A DNA stretch of 64,000 bases from assembly GCA_964017185.1 (NCBI GenBank), contig OZ024872.1, positions 46,400,188 through 46,464,187 of the forward strand, read 5' to 3'. The notes under the pieces are model-generated. The model saw only the letters and a list, made by a program, of their open reading frames with translations, did not search any database and was not told where the DNA came from. Source of the stretch: Rugalucina vietnamica (Eukaryota; Mollusca; Bivalvia; Lucinida; Lucinidae). Position 1 is the first letter of the stretch, and each line of letters begins with the position of its first letter. Shown here piece after piece: positions 29,410-41,754 of this stretch. A program made the position numbers and the translations under genes.

Positions 29410-30316
29410 CATCCTTTCAAAAACGAAAGTACTTATCAAATACGTAAAGAGTTCAATAAAGGAACATTTGGAAATAAAATCCAATGAGACTCAAATGACA
29501 ATTACATAATAATGAGTCATTCTAATGACGATTAAAGCGTTCTAGAAATACAATTTTCAATCCAAAACCCTATTTCAATTCATTTTTCTTTGATTTTTAC
29601 TACTGTAACAAATTTTACTTTTAAATCAATGAAATTTGACGATCTAAGGTAGTATCAGTCAACACCAAATTATGAGACATAAACAAAATCGCTAAAAATA
29701 GCTTCCATCGACCATTTTCAATACAGCGCCTGAAAGAAGTAAAGTAGAATGTATACTTTCCTTTGCCCTTCAGTATATGTTCAATTTGTACTACATGTAC
29801 TTACACTTCATAGTCTTGTTAGCATGTTGTTGTTAAAGTACATTGTACATTTCTGATTAGCGTTATCGTCTATATTCAGCCGTGACTGGCGTCGAAAAAA
29901 TGACCAATCTTAAACCCATTAGCTAATCAAGTCGTTCTCACTCTATGTAATCAAGTCTTTATAAGGATTCAGGCGTCAGCATAAATGCCAATTATGTCGA
30001 CTCCTAATTTCATGAAAAAAGAGCGTGATAGGGACATGTCGCCAGAAAAATTGTCATCAGAAGTTTTGGTCAGGTGTAAGGTTCGTACACGTGAGCAGCG
30101 GTAGAAGAAAGCCAGAAATCTGGCTAAAAGTTTTATTTGCAAAATTAATGTTGACCAATACATTTTCATTGAAATAATAGCCCCTGTCCATAGGGACGGG
30201 CTGCCCGTGCCTCCAGCCAAGCTAAGGACTGAACAACCTATAATCTGATTAGTCGCATAGAAGGTCTGAGCCTGGCAACGATAAGTGGTTTACTAAACCC
30301 ATTTATAGAATAATAA
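29410..30316. other. Intergenic stretch, no gene seen
   Basis: AT-rich. A segment at about 29942-30010 (TATGTAATCAAG.CTTTATAAGGA, then TGCCAATTATGTCGACTCCT) resembles 37310-37370, suggesting another old dispersed repeat. Confidence 0.4.
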
Positions 30317-30551
30317 GAGCCGCGACGCGAGAAAACCGGTCTTCGGGGTTTCCGACCAGGTCCGACATAAATCGGCCTGTACAGTTACAGACAAGGGCTA
30401 GCAGCTTGAAATTTCGGATTTAAGAAGAAGGGGAATTGTACTATCCGAGTGGCGAAAACAAAGGCGCTGATCAGCTTTGCAGTTACTGCGAAGCTGATCT
30501 GCGCCTTTGTTTTCGCATAGGCAAAACTCCGGTTTTCTCACGATGCGGCTC
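30317..30551. mobile_element. 'GAGCCGC' palindromic MITE, copy 1
   Basis: Ends are GAGCCGCGACGCGAGAAAAC and GGTTTTCTCACGATGCGGCT. An inner hairpin GCGAAAACAAAGGCGCTGAT faces its complement (GATCTGCGCCTTTGTTTTCG). Four copies lie in the window (also 38514, 49902, 52579). Confidence 0.85.
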
Positions 30552-30604
30552 AAGTCTGATATAAGCCTTTTACTTGGGTGGCTATATTCAAAGAAAATTA
30601 CGCA

Positions 30605-30690
30605 TGCCATGACATCTCCACTGTCAGGTAGAAGTCCCAACATGACCATAGCTGTTGAATGGGACGTAAAATAATAACTCAAACAAATAA
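30605..30690 (+). mobile_element. SINE-like 3' fragment
   Basis: Reads ACCATAGCTGTTGAATGGGA, then CGTAAAATAATAACTCAAAC, the tail pattern of common invertebrate short repeats. Confidence 0.5.
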
Positions 30691-30924
30691 ATCTTTGAAT
30701 AGTAAATATGACGTATCTTTTTAAGTTTCCACAATGGCTTACGTGAACAATACACGTTGTACTTTCCACAACATAGCAGATATGGATAGGGTTGTTTTCC
30801 TTTCCAAATTGAGAATGCAGTTGAAAGCTAGTACTATGGCCAAAGGTAAACCAGGAAAATTACGACCTAGTATTTCAATGTCACCGTTGTCTTTCCCCCT
30901 GCTTACGCGGATCTGATACTATTT

Positions 30925-31160
30925 GTAAACCTAACGCATTTCTGAATTTAATTGACCGGAGAGCGGAAATATCTTCTACAGTAGACCATTTCTCAAGAAT
31001 TTAGACTAGTATTATTGCAACGTAGCAAACGAATTGGAACGCTAAATTGCCCATTTATTACCAACGTTACAGCAGAGGAAATACATAAAGTGGTTTTCTG
31101 TCCATCGACTTATACGCCTCATTTTGTTCCCATTTATCAATGAGCCAATTCTTGAGAAAA
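30925..31160 (+). repeat. Partial copy of the 35880-36120 / 55680-55830 sequence
   Basis: Shares TTATTGCA.CGTAG.AAACGA and GGTTTTCTGTCCA, then CCATTTATCAATGAG, in the same order as the other two copies. No gene. Confidence 0.65.
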
Positions 31161-31202
31161 CTTTTGCAACCAAAAGACAAAGAGAAGCAAGAGTGTAGAC
31201 CA

Positions 31203-31482
31203 GGGCCCAGTTGTTCAAATTTAACGACATCGTTAGTTAACGATTCCTCAAAATTTCAAACATGAATATTACAAATACACTGTTAATTTTTGTTGATAAA
31301 ATGTGAGAATCCTTTGCAATGCAAAGGATTCTCACATTTTATCAACAAAAAGTAATGCAAAGGATTCTCACATTTTATTAACAAAATAACAGTGCATTTG
31401 CTATTGAAGTCGAGTTAAAGTTAACAAACTGTGTGGGCTTAACGACAACGTTAAGCTAACGAAGTTTTGAACAACTGGGCCC
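31203..31482. mobile_element. 'GGGCCCAGTTGTTCAAA' MITE
   Basis: The termini GGGCCCAGTTGTTCAAA and TTTTGAACAACTGGGCCC are inverted. Sub-terminal TTAACG/CGTTAA motifs follow. The centre holds a strong palindrome, AATGTGAGAATCCTTTGCA, repeated three times in alternating orientation (31299-31380). Non-coding. Confidence 0.85.
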
Positions 31483-31932
31483 AGCTGTATAGACAACGCA
31501 GCAACTTATGTTTGCTTCATAGATAGAGCTATCCTCTTTCCAATGATTTCAACCCATAGCTCGATCTGTGATTGTATGCTTGGTTTATGTCGATGATGTG
31601 ACTTCCCAGCACGGGCCCTAGTCTGTAGCAACTTTTTACATTTACTTCAGATTACTTTCAGTCCAAGTCTACCAAAGTACTATTCCGATACGATTCCGAT
31701 TAGCACTGTTTGGGGTCCACTAGAACATTAAAATAATCATTAATAACATTCTTTTGGGATGAGTAAAGGAAATGCTTAAATTTTAAAACATCTTTTGATT
31801 GGTATTTCTAAAGTAAAAATCACCTCAGTTTTCAACTTGGTTTATTTTGCCATGTATTTCGTATTCAAGGAAAATTAAACTTGATTAAAATAACAGCTAA
31901 TGATTCTAGTATTACAATTTATAAACCAAACC

Positions 31933-31935
31933 AAA

Positions 31936-31978
<43 letters not shown>

Positions 31979-31980
31979 AT
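31933..31980. repeat. (AAAT)12 microsatellite
   Basis: Perfect tetranucleotide run. No gene association. Confidence 0.95.
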
Positions 31981-32732
31981 GTTTCGGCGTACTGGGTATA
32001 AACTAAATTAGTTTTAAATAAGTAACTCGTGGTTTATTCAAAACCTATATATTGTCTCTGAAATTTGTTGTTAAGCAAAAGGTTGAAAAATAAATCATGC
32101 GGTACATTTATTTAAGTTCTTAAAGCCCTTAAGAGGTATCTTATGTGACACAATACATCAAATGTCAAGTCTCTGATATCATGGGACAAACATTATTGAG
32201 CCGATCTCAACAACACACATTTAAAGATTTGCAAACTCAAATTTCTGACACAGTCGTTAATCCACACGGCAAGCGATTAATCTTGTTTAAGCGAGATAAT
32301 GGACGATCAGAAATTATATCCTACACGTTATTCTATACTTCTTTCATCATTTCTTGAAAATTGTACTTACGTTACAGAGTCAAAATGGTATGTGGTAAAA
32401 TAGCGTGATTGGGAGTCTCATTTTAGAACGCAGTTTTTTTTCGTATTATGTACCTTCATAAAAATATCCATAACTACAGTACGTTTTCTGATTTACTAGC
32501 CTAAGTGTAACTTACTTGAAGTATCAATGGATCCTGTCTGTTGTGTACCTGTTGCATTTTCTGCAATGCTAGGCGACTGTGCTCGACTGCGTCAAGTATT
32601 TTCAAAGTTTCTACTGTAGCAGGTATTAGATGTCGATGCTATTGGCAAATACTGATATGTACCATTAGAATCAATTAGAAAAGTTGGCCAGTTGCTCCAA
32701 AATATTTTATGAACCATGATAAAAAATGGATA

Positions 32733-33608
32733 ATATAATTCGGCTGAGTCACAATCAGGGTTTCTATTTGTGTTGCACTTGAGGCAAGAAATCAACATAT
32801 TTGTATTTTCATTTTTCTTGGTTTATAATAACTTAAGACCTATCAGGTTTATATTCCAGTGATAATTCTTTTGGTTCTCGTGTGTTTTCGAATTTCATCA
32901 TAGTAGATAATGGAAATAGTTGAGTACAGGAGCTTCAAAACAGTGTTTTGGACTGCTTAAATGAGATCATATGAAGCCTAGATAAGTCATTGTTCCATGA
33001 TGCAGTTAATTTAATACAATGTAACATGTGGGGGTTGCATGTGAAAATTTATAGGAAACCTTGGTTGCAACTTAAGTTTTATTTCTTAGGTGCCTCTTAC
33101 CATGGGGCTACGGACACTACACGCCATGCAAAATTACATTTGACCATATCAAGAGTCTTAAACATTTTCTTGACAAATCTGTTAGACATGTTTTTAGTCC
33201 TCATTCTGAGAAACAGTAAGACCATTTTATCCTTGTTAATAGAAATCTTGCTTTGAACTGTCATTTTGAAAATAGGGGCTACGGACTCCACATAAAATGA
33301 TAGCTTTTAAAGAAACACGTACTCTTCACTGTGGGGATAAATATTTTTCAACATAACAGCAAACCAGCTTAGAAAACACCCAAAATAAAAGTGCAACATC
33401 ATAACATGTGAAAAATGGTGATTTTTGGACATATATTGCCTTGCTATTGCAAAATGTTGCATAAAATATCCTATTGTTATATATCGCCACAAAGCTTATT
33501 ACCTAAGTGTTATGGATTGATTCTTAGATAATATCCTATTGAATTATACGTGCATAATATAGCTTAGCTGGAAAAAGCAACCCTGATCGTGACTCAGCCG
33601 AATTGTAT
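32733..33608. mobile_element. 0.88-kb TIR element
   Basis: Left ATATAATTCGGCTGAGTCAC then AATCAGGGTT; right, reversed, ATACAATTCGGCTGAGTCAC then GATCAGGGTT. These are inverted ends of about 33 bp. The interior contains two similar GGGGCTACGGAC motifs (33105 and 33276) and no recognisable transposase. Confidence 0.7.
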
Positions 33609-33895
33609 AAAACAAACGTTTTAAAATAGATGTGTGAATTAATGGAATCAAGTTTTTAAAGCAATGTCAAAAGATCATGACAAACTAGGCAGTAGATATC
33701 TTAGCGAAATATCCAGAAATATTTTAAGCACTGTTGTGGGGATAACTTCAAAAACTACAGTCAACCCCCCTCAATGAACTCATTTTGAATATTTAAGGCA
33801 TACCTCCTTACAGTACTGGATAAAACTAAGAAGCGTTGGCTACGTCCTGACAAGACTGAAAAATTGTTGATCGAGACGTTGAGCCTCAAAACAAA

Positions 33896-36530
33896 CAAAC
33901 AAACAAACAATTCCTGTGCATTTTATACGGATGCTTAATGTTCCTACGCAGAGAGATAACTCGGAACAGTAACAAATTGGGTAATTGTCAGTAAAATATT
34001 GGATGACGCTCGTATCATATTTCCGTATATTACAAAACATTGGCTATCTTTCTCTTCGTCATAATAGATTTAGATTAAGTCTAAAACGATGGAGTGACGC
34101 GCTTATCCACTGCAATACACGAAACTAGACATTATTATTATCCCTTCTAAAAAAATATATCATTCCTGTATGAAACCAATATCTTCTTCTGTCAAATTAT
34201 GGAGCAACGTGACTGACACAAAGATAATTGTCCTTATGCCAAAAAAAAAACTTATGACTTGCATGTCTTTCCTTTTTATCATAAAGGCCCTATCTTGTGA
34301 TTGATATGAAAAATAACTAAACAGTTTACATTCGAATTCACTATCGCATTCACAAATAGAGCTACATGTATGAATAATAGTTACAGACTTTAATATCGTT
34401 CATTGTTTATGTTAACCTTTCATACTAAAATTTCAGTATTTATTATCACCTAGATTATGCATTGGAGAAGTGGAAGCTGTTGTCAATTATTTTTCACGTC
34501 TGACGAATTTTGAAATACCAACTGTGAAAATGTGAAGGTTGTGAAGGCTCATTTGCATGCACGATTTCTTGTGACTATATTATCTATTTGCCCAATTTAA
34601 GTGTTCCCGTTTTGGCTGTCACAAAATAATTTACACGTGCGCATGTAAATAATAGTTATGTTCTGGAATCGAACATAAAACATTTATATTCTATTTAATT
34701 GTTGCACACGCACGCCCCTACGCACTCCATCCGCTTAACACTAACATTTACAGTTACGTGTACTTTGCTCATACGACGGACTCAAACCAGGCAAAGCGAC
34801 ACACTTAACATTCTCAAAGACAACAAGACACATATTTTTGTTATAGATACGATGGCAGCAATTTACTGATTTCATGTGCGTACAGATGCAAATCAACAAA
34901 TCGAACTTGACGCCCACTGTGATCATCTCCGTCTCCGCATAACTAGAGTCCGTCCTGTTACCGTACCGATTAACAAAACCAGCCTGTAATAAACTGAAAA
35001 TAGTTTTACATCTTGATCCAAACAACATTAATACACGTATCACATGTGATAATGCACTTCAGTTCACGAACAGACAAACTATTAACGAGAAACACGAATC
35101 GCTCACTGAGTCACGGTGCACAATCAGAAAACTTTGACTTCTAAAATCCATCCTGTACAACCAGTTGCCCTCTACATATAGGCAACATTAAAAACGAATA
35201 TAAATTTCATTAAACTTGACCTCATCCGTTTTATATTAAATGTGATTTGACTTAATTTTCTCTCTGTACAATTGTTTTAGTGAATGAAATGTCTTAAATG
35301 AAACAATAAATAATAGACTAAGTTTATATCGACTAAGGTGAAAGTAATGTTATTTTAAAACTCATAAAGGAAAATAATAAAAAATGACATATATCTCAGA
35401 CCCTATTGCTTTTACGTCATTGAAATCTGTCAGACAAGTAAGCCCTGAGTAAGGGTAACGTTTCTTGGGTTTTGTACATTGATTTAGCCCGCATTTGTCT
35501 AGTTAAGAGATAAAACATCATGATAAACCTCAATTTGGATAGTCGCAGAACAAATTGTACTAACCACTCATTAAAATATGTGTAACGAAGGACATTATTC
35601 AAACGCTGCCCTGTCTTAGTTCTATAGAATCAAATAAGGCCTCATTGGAAAAGTAAAAATACATTTTTTTTTATATAAAAATCTGAATTCCGAACTTAGC
35701 TAGATTTATGTTATTTTCCTTATTTTTTGTTGAGTATAAGAAACATTTCCAGTTGATGCGGCAATGGAGCACTAAATGGAACTGCATCAGAAGATAAGAT
35801 GCGTCTTATTAAGAAAAAAGTACGGCCGGTTATTCAATGTCATTTTAGTTCTGTTTTATTCCAGACTGGAGCGAATCTGGAGCGAATCTGATAAACGTAG
35901 TTATAAATTTGAATGTCCAGCGAACGGAAATATTTTCTCAAAATGGCACTTTCTCAGGCATTCAGACAAACATTATTGCAGCGTAGTAAACGAATTGGTA
36001 CGCTTAATTCATTCATTATCAATGTTACAGTCCAGGAAATGTATGAAGTGATTTTCTGTCCAGCGATTTATTTACACTGGTTGACGTCTGTCCCATTTCG
36101 AAGCCATTTATCAATGGGTTGCGTCACGACCAAATCTACAAATTAATGCAAAACTAAGATCATCTCTAGCTATTTTCCTATTATTCTTTTCGGATTATCT
36201 GGAGTCTTTAAAGCTACCGTAGCTAGGTGTAATTGTACGCTTCGTAATTAAGTTCTCTTGAACTTCTAATTATTTGGTTCCATTTATATGATATTTATCT
36301 TTGCTGATCGTTCCAACGTGATGCCTCTAAAGGGTTCTAATTGTTTATGTTTTGGGGTTGAAGTTTTGTGTTGTTTGCACCTTATGAACGTTTTCATATA
36401 TTAAGATAATAAGTTCAATTTTCGGAGTGGGCGTTTCTTTCTGATTGCGCCACTTCCTGATCATTGCCTACTTTTACCTTTTTATATGAAATATCCTTTT
36501 GAAAGTTGTATGATAACAGTAGTTCACTTT
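33896..36530 (+). repeat. Segmental repeat, copy S2
   Basis: Collinear with 53765-56580 over long stretches. Shared landmarks include ATTTTATACGGATGCTTAAT, ATTGCATGCACGATTTCTTG-like sequence near 34550, TACAATTGTTTTAGTGAATG (35268) and GCGTAGTAAACGAATTGGTA (35980). Both copies end just past a LINE-T tail with TATCC...AACAGTAG. Small frames inside (for example 35776-36146) have no family motif and are broken in the sister copy. Confidence 0.8.
36302..36483 (+). mobile_element. LINE-T tail within S2
   Basis: Truncated family tail from GATCGTTCCAACGTGATGCC to the terminus GATCATTGCCTACTTTTACC. It is shared with 56371-56537 in S3, so it predates the duplication. Confidence 0.75.
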
Positions 36531-38513
36531 CACTTTTATTCTTTTATTTTATTTCATATATATTTAGTTCAGTTTTACGCCCCTTTCAATATTATTTAAG
36601 AGAGATAAGGTTAAAACATCAATTGCATTTAAAGAGTGGTATTCTATACTTATTTCATTTATCTCTTGATAATTAAATTCGCATTGTGCAATCCAAAAGG
36701 TGGGTGTTGCTACCAGCGAGTTAAGAGGAACACCCGTTTGAAACTCTTATCTTTCAGTTTAATTATCTTTTCCCCCAAAGACCATCAGTGTTCTTTTAAC
36801 TTTATCTGACGGTTCCTTATACTACGAAGGGCATTGCAACAACTGTCGAGGCCTCGGTGTCGGACTATTATTGTTTGCCTACGGAATCATTCCCTTGACG
36901 TCAGCATTTGTTTTTCGCCTGTTCACTGTCATTCTGTTTGACAGCATTTCTTAGGGCTCTTTGTATGAGCTCGGTTTGTTTTTCAATATTCTGTTATTGT
37001 GACTAAAGTACAAGATTCCGAGGAGCGGTCAGCAATAGCTCATTATCGGCATCCCGAAACAAACAATGCTTTATGGTATCCGATCTGTATCGGTTATATT
37101 AAATACCGTTTGAGTCATGTAGACCCCCTGACGGCTTTATAAAAATGTGGTTTAATGTGTATTAACACAGACGAAATACAAGTGTCATGTTACGAGATAA
37201 TACTGCCTGCTAGTCTGAACCATTTCTGTTGCACGAATGTTGTTTCTAGCGCACTGTAGATCGTGGCTTATATGATCCCATTAGTCATTAACCTCATTTA
37301 CCCTATGTAATCAAGTTTTTCTAAGGAATCAGTCTTGAACGTTGATGCCAATCAAGTCGTATCCTAATATCCTTAAATAAGGAGGCTCTTAAAATGGTTT
37401 CATTTTCGATTGGAAGGCTTATCAATGCATTTTAGGGCAGGATCAGAGTCAGTGCTACATGATATCTTTTATTTCCTTTTTTCGATTCTTTAATTGAATC
37501 TTACATTTGTTTTCTTTTCTTTCTGTGATTGTTTAAATCTAACCTTAAAGTTTGTTTTCTTTCGTTCTCATTAACATGCAAAATGCAGGTTTTGTCAGTT
37601 TGTTTATAATAAAAGCGAAAATAACGAATATGATATAATAATACCCGTCCACTGTCAGACCAGTTGTATAGGAGAATGATGCGATGAGTACATTAACCAA
37701 TTGCTGGTGGGCCTGTGGTAGGGGCAGAATGGCAAAATGTATTTGTTATCGAGTTCTATAATTCAATTTTGGTTGTTGTTGCACTGTAGTATCTTCACCT
37801 TTGTGCCCTTGTTCGGCGGTATGCTTCATTCAGCTGTATTGCTGGCCTCATTCATTTATGAAAACTTTACTAATGGAATAAACTAATATAAATGTGGAAC
37901 ATATTTCTACCTTGTCAGAAATATTTGTCTTGATGTTCACTGAAGAGTACAAGGAGGTTATTCTGACAGCAGTTTTCCGTCACTGGGACATAGTTGGAAA
38001 AGGTTGATTTTTCGCTTCGATTATCTGTCCGTTCCGTATTATTGATTTATAGAGTGTTCATAAATACATATGAAATGTAAGGATATAAAACATCAGCAAT
38101 TTGCCCAATTGAACTTAGAATCTCGACTCAGGCACCATGCAGGAAACAAATGCCAACACAAAACACCATTAGATTGTCTCCAGTACGATCAGTTATTTTG
38201 TCTTTCATGGGAACAAGAATTAAATTTCGCATTTTTGTGTCATTTATGTATACACCAAACCGCAAAAAAATGAAGCTGAATTTAACTTCTTTGGCAAACG
38301 GGAAACGGAAATATGTCTTTTCTGAACCTAAATCTAACGACATTATTACAAATAGAGGTGCTTTATTTATGGTCATTAGTATATATATTTCTTCCATAAC
38401 TTGCAATTTATTGTTGCCTTAGAGTGATCTTAATTGGGCATGGAGCAAGCGACTGATATTCAGAATGTAGTCGATAATGTTCCAGAATGGCACACAAAGT
38501 TAATTTAAAAAAT
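36531..38513. other. Intergenic stretch, no gene seen
   Basis: No convincing exon, RNA or repeat border beyond the similarity of 37310-37370 to 29942-30010. Overlapping frames on both strands at 38070-38422 have no recognisable motif. Confidence 0.4.
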
Positions 38514-38747
38514 GAGCCGTCTCGTGAGAAAACCAAGAATGTGGTTTCCGAACAGGTCCCACGCAAACCGACCTGCACAAGCACAGAAAAGAGCTAGAAG
38601 CTTGAAATTTCGGATTTAAGTAGAAGAGGAATTGTACTATTCGAGTAGCGAAAACAAAGGCGCTGATCAGCTTCGAGGTTACCGCGAAGCTGATCTGTGT
38701 CTTTGTTTTCGCCTATGCAGATTGTTGGTTTTCCCACGAGGCGGCTC
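38514..38747. mobile_element. 'GAGCCGC' palindromic MITE, copy 2
   Basis: Ends GAGCCGTCTCGTGAGAAAAC and TTTCCCACGAGGCGGCTC. The inner hairpin AACAAAGGCGCTGATCAGCT faces its complement around GAGGTTACC. Confidence 0.85.
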
Positions 38748-39159
38748 AAATATTATGTATAGCAGGAGGTGCGAGTTACTTGTTCGGCTTTTTGATTTCA
38801 TTTATCAGTACTCACATTTATTTGGTCTAAGGCACTGGTAATTTATACTGATATCTTTACATTTTTATTACAATCGCCCTAGATGAAAGTATCTTTCTTG
38901 ATGTTCTTCATTTCCCAATGAAAAGGATTGAGTCATGTGATCTAGAGACGTCAAAACCAGCCAGTGACGTTGTTTTTTCACTCTTGGTGGCGTGACGTTG
39001 GTCGCGTATCGCCTTGAAGTTAAGCGCGAAAAATTGACGTTTTGGCTGTTCCAAAATTAGGTTAAGTCGGTTTTATGTCAATAACATGAAAATGAGCGAT
39101 GATATGTGCAATCAAAAATCTGATACTTGATTGATAATATAAAAATTTAAATATAAGTA

Positions 39160-39311
39160 TTGAAATTCAGATTTTAGCTTTCACAGGATGATGAAAAACA
39201 TAGGTTGTTTTTTTTAAAATGTCTCCGAGAAGCCCTTCGGGCTTCACAGACATTAAACAGCCCAATGATTTTATCATCCAATGAAAGCTTAAATCTGAAT
39301 TTCAATCCTTA
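39160..39311. mobile_element. Palindromic MITE
   Basis: Left arm ATTGAAATTCAGATTTTAGC with TTTCACAGGATGAT; right arm ATCATCCAATGAAAGC with TTAAATCTGAATTTCAAT. The centre has AGAAGCCCTTCGGGCTTC. Non-coding. Confidence 0.75.
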
Positions 39312-40160
39312 ATTGTTCACGATAAACCCACGGAACTTTCGTAAGCTTTTAGACCTCACAATATAAATAGCGATTTCTCTTAACGATTGTGTACGTAACG
39401 AAGGCAATACTCGTATCAGCATTGTATCCATCGAGTGATCATTGGTTTTAATATTTGCTTGAGTTACCTTTTGGACCTAAGCTGTACGACAGACGCAAAG
39501 GGTTAACATGTGGATTTTAATTTGCGATGAACGCCTAGACCTCAATTCCTGTCATACTATAGTTTGCTTAAGTTCGTTATTAGCCTAAATGTAAATTTCA
39601 TTACGCACTGAGCGGGTATACATGTATATTTTCTAGACAATGTAATCCTTTATGCACGAAGACCAGTATTATTGCTAGTAGAAATCGTTTTGGTTCGCTT
39701 AATTGCTCCTTAATCATCATTGTAGCAATTCATGAAAATCTATATATTTACCTAGTAATAAAGGCTCTTCCAACAGTCCATTTGTTTGACCTTTTTACCA
39801 CATTTTATTGCTCAAATACCGAATGTTATCTAGCTTTCAATGTAAATGTCGGATTTCCACGAAATCGGGTCTGATAAAATGTTTTGTTTTGCTGTGGCTT
39901 GCAGATCCCTTTGTACTTTTAAACAGAATAATTTTACATTTTGCTACGACCCTACTCAACGTGGCGCGTTTTGACGCATAACTGGAAGTTGGTAGCAGAG
40001 TAGGCTTCAGAAAATGTAGCGCACCGTCAGTGATAAACGCTAGGTATGGGTTCTACGTGCAAAATATCATTAATACAGCTGTATTCTGAAAATGGAAACC
40101 TAAGTTTTTTTCGATGTCTATAATTAATACAGACACGATGATTCAACATAAATCTAGTAC

Positions 40161-40220
40161 TAGTGCGAGAGAACGATATCTAGTGCGAGAGAACGATATC
40201 TAGTGCGAGAGAACGATATC
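40161..40220. repeat. 20-bp tandem repeat, three copies
   Basis: TAGTGCGAGAGAACGATATC occurs three times in perfect tandem, preceded by CTAGTAC. Confidence 0.95.
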
Positions 40221-40488
40221 TAGGGTTAGTGGGCATTGCCCGTTATAATGCATGGTGCAAGAACCGATGCAGAGTCAAAGACTGAAGTTAGTCGGATGCG
40301 TGTTTGTATCATGAATTAGATCACCAGACTTGTTACATTATTCGATTTACAAAAACGTGGTAAATCTATACCCTACATTAAATTGTGACCAAATGTAAAG
40401 GTAAACTTAAGCAATGACCAGCTATCTACATGTAGGAGCAGAGCCAAATTATCGGCCTTTAACACGTGGCAAACAACAACAATAAACA

Positions 40489-41327
40489 TATACTCACGGA
40501 CTTTAAAAACGCAACACTTGCATTATCGATTCTTTCTCTCAGAATACAGGATGTTTCCGAAAAATATCTGTTGAACTAAACTGAAAAGTACAATTAGTCT
40601 GCTTAACTTCAATACCAGAAACGAAATGCCAGTGTCCGTGATTAACGCCACATTGCGTGAAATCAACGGTTACCCAAAATTCAACAAAATAAATTGCATA
40701 ATGAGTCAATGGGGACGAAAAAAATTCTTAATGTCCTCCATGCTTTCTGGAAAGAAACATCAAAACACGAACGAATGCTGTTGGCTGGCGTTCATTAGCA
40801 TGAAAAACGCGGTAATTGCGTCAGTTTAACGTTTATCAAGAAAAACGTAATTATAACGCATACGAATGGAAGAAATTTATCATGTTTCGAACACATTATA
40901 TAGGCATGGGACTAACTTAAAATTACCACAACGTTTGATGCTGTAATCGAATGTCTCTGTGAGCAATTGACGTTGGACGTCAGCAAAAAACGTTAGCGCC
41001 TCAAACGACACTAAAAGAAAACATCAATGTTAATTTTGCTTTTTCCTGTGCTTTAGGTTGCTAGCTATCACCAGAGATGTTTTGCTTTCACAAAATCCCT
41101 TTCTTGTAGCCACTGTTAAGCTTTCTTCAGAGAAGTAACGTCTCGATGACGTTGAAGAAAGCAGCTTAAGCAAAGAATTGAGCGAACAAAATGTTATGGA
41201 TAAATATTGTGTTAGGTGCGCGGATTCAGGATTCTATGTTTATTTTATGCTTCAGTTCAACTTCAAATCAGTTTTAAGCAAATGATAACCGATGTAGAGT
41301 GTTGCGTTTTTAAACTCCGTCAGTATA
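40489..41327. mobile_element. 0.84-kb TIR element
   Basis: Left end TATACTCACGGACTTTAAAA then ACGCAACACT. The right end reversed is TATACTGACGGAGTTTAAAA then ACGCAACACT, a 30-bp inverted repeat with two mismatches. No transposase; a 67-residue frame at 40626-40829 has no motif. Confidence 0.78.
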
Positions 41328-41754
41328 CATGTAAGTATTATAACAACGTTATGAGCAGCTTTTTTTTCCAAACGGTGGGTATTTAGGAACCTCAATTTAA
41401 TATATCGACATACAAATAAATGAGGTTGAAAAATAAATGGCTTACATCAAGTTAAAACAAAGAATAAACAAGTTGGTTTCTTTAAAAAGAAACCAATGAA
41501 AAGGTCAGCAGCCGTTTGTTATAAGAGATATTCCCTTTTGCTCTAAATTTCAGTGTTGTTGATTCTCTGCTTCGTCATTAATTTCGATTTTCATACATTT
41601 CAATTTCGTTTCCTATACATGAATGTCGTTTCTTGTAATGAAGCTTGACCAGTGTGTGTATCTGTTGCTCAAGGCAATGACAAATTTTTTTGATGTTATG
41701 GAATCAAAGCCGATACTAAAGGGAGCACGATTACAATCAATATGTCGATTTGTA

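Noticed and set aside
30398..30769. 123-residue minus frame with 'CENKGADQLRSNCKADQRLC'
   Set aside because: This is a translation of the 'GAGCCGC' MITE hairpin. A similar peptide appears at 38632 for the same reason.
34741..35043. 100-residue minus frame in S2
   Set aside because: The corresponding region is missing from the S3 copy and no domain is recognisable.
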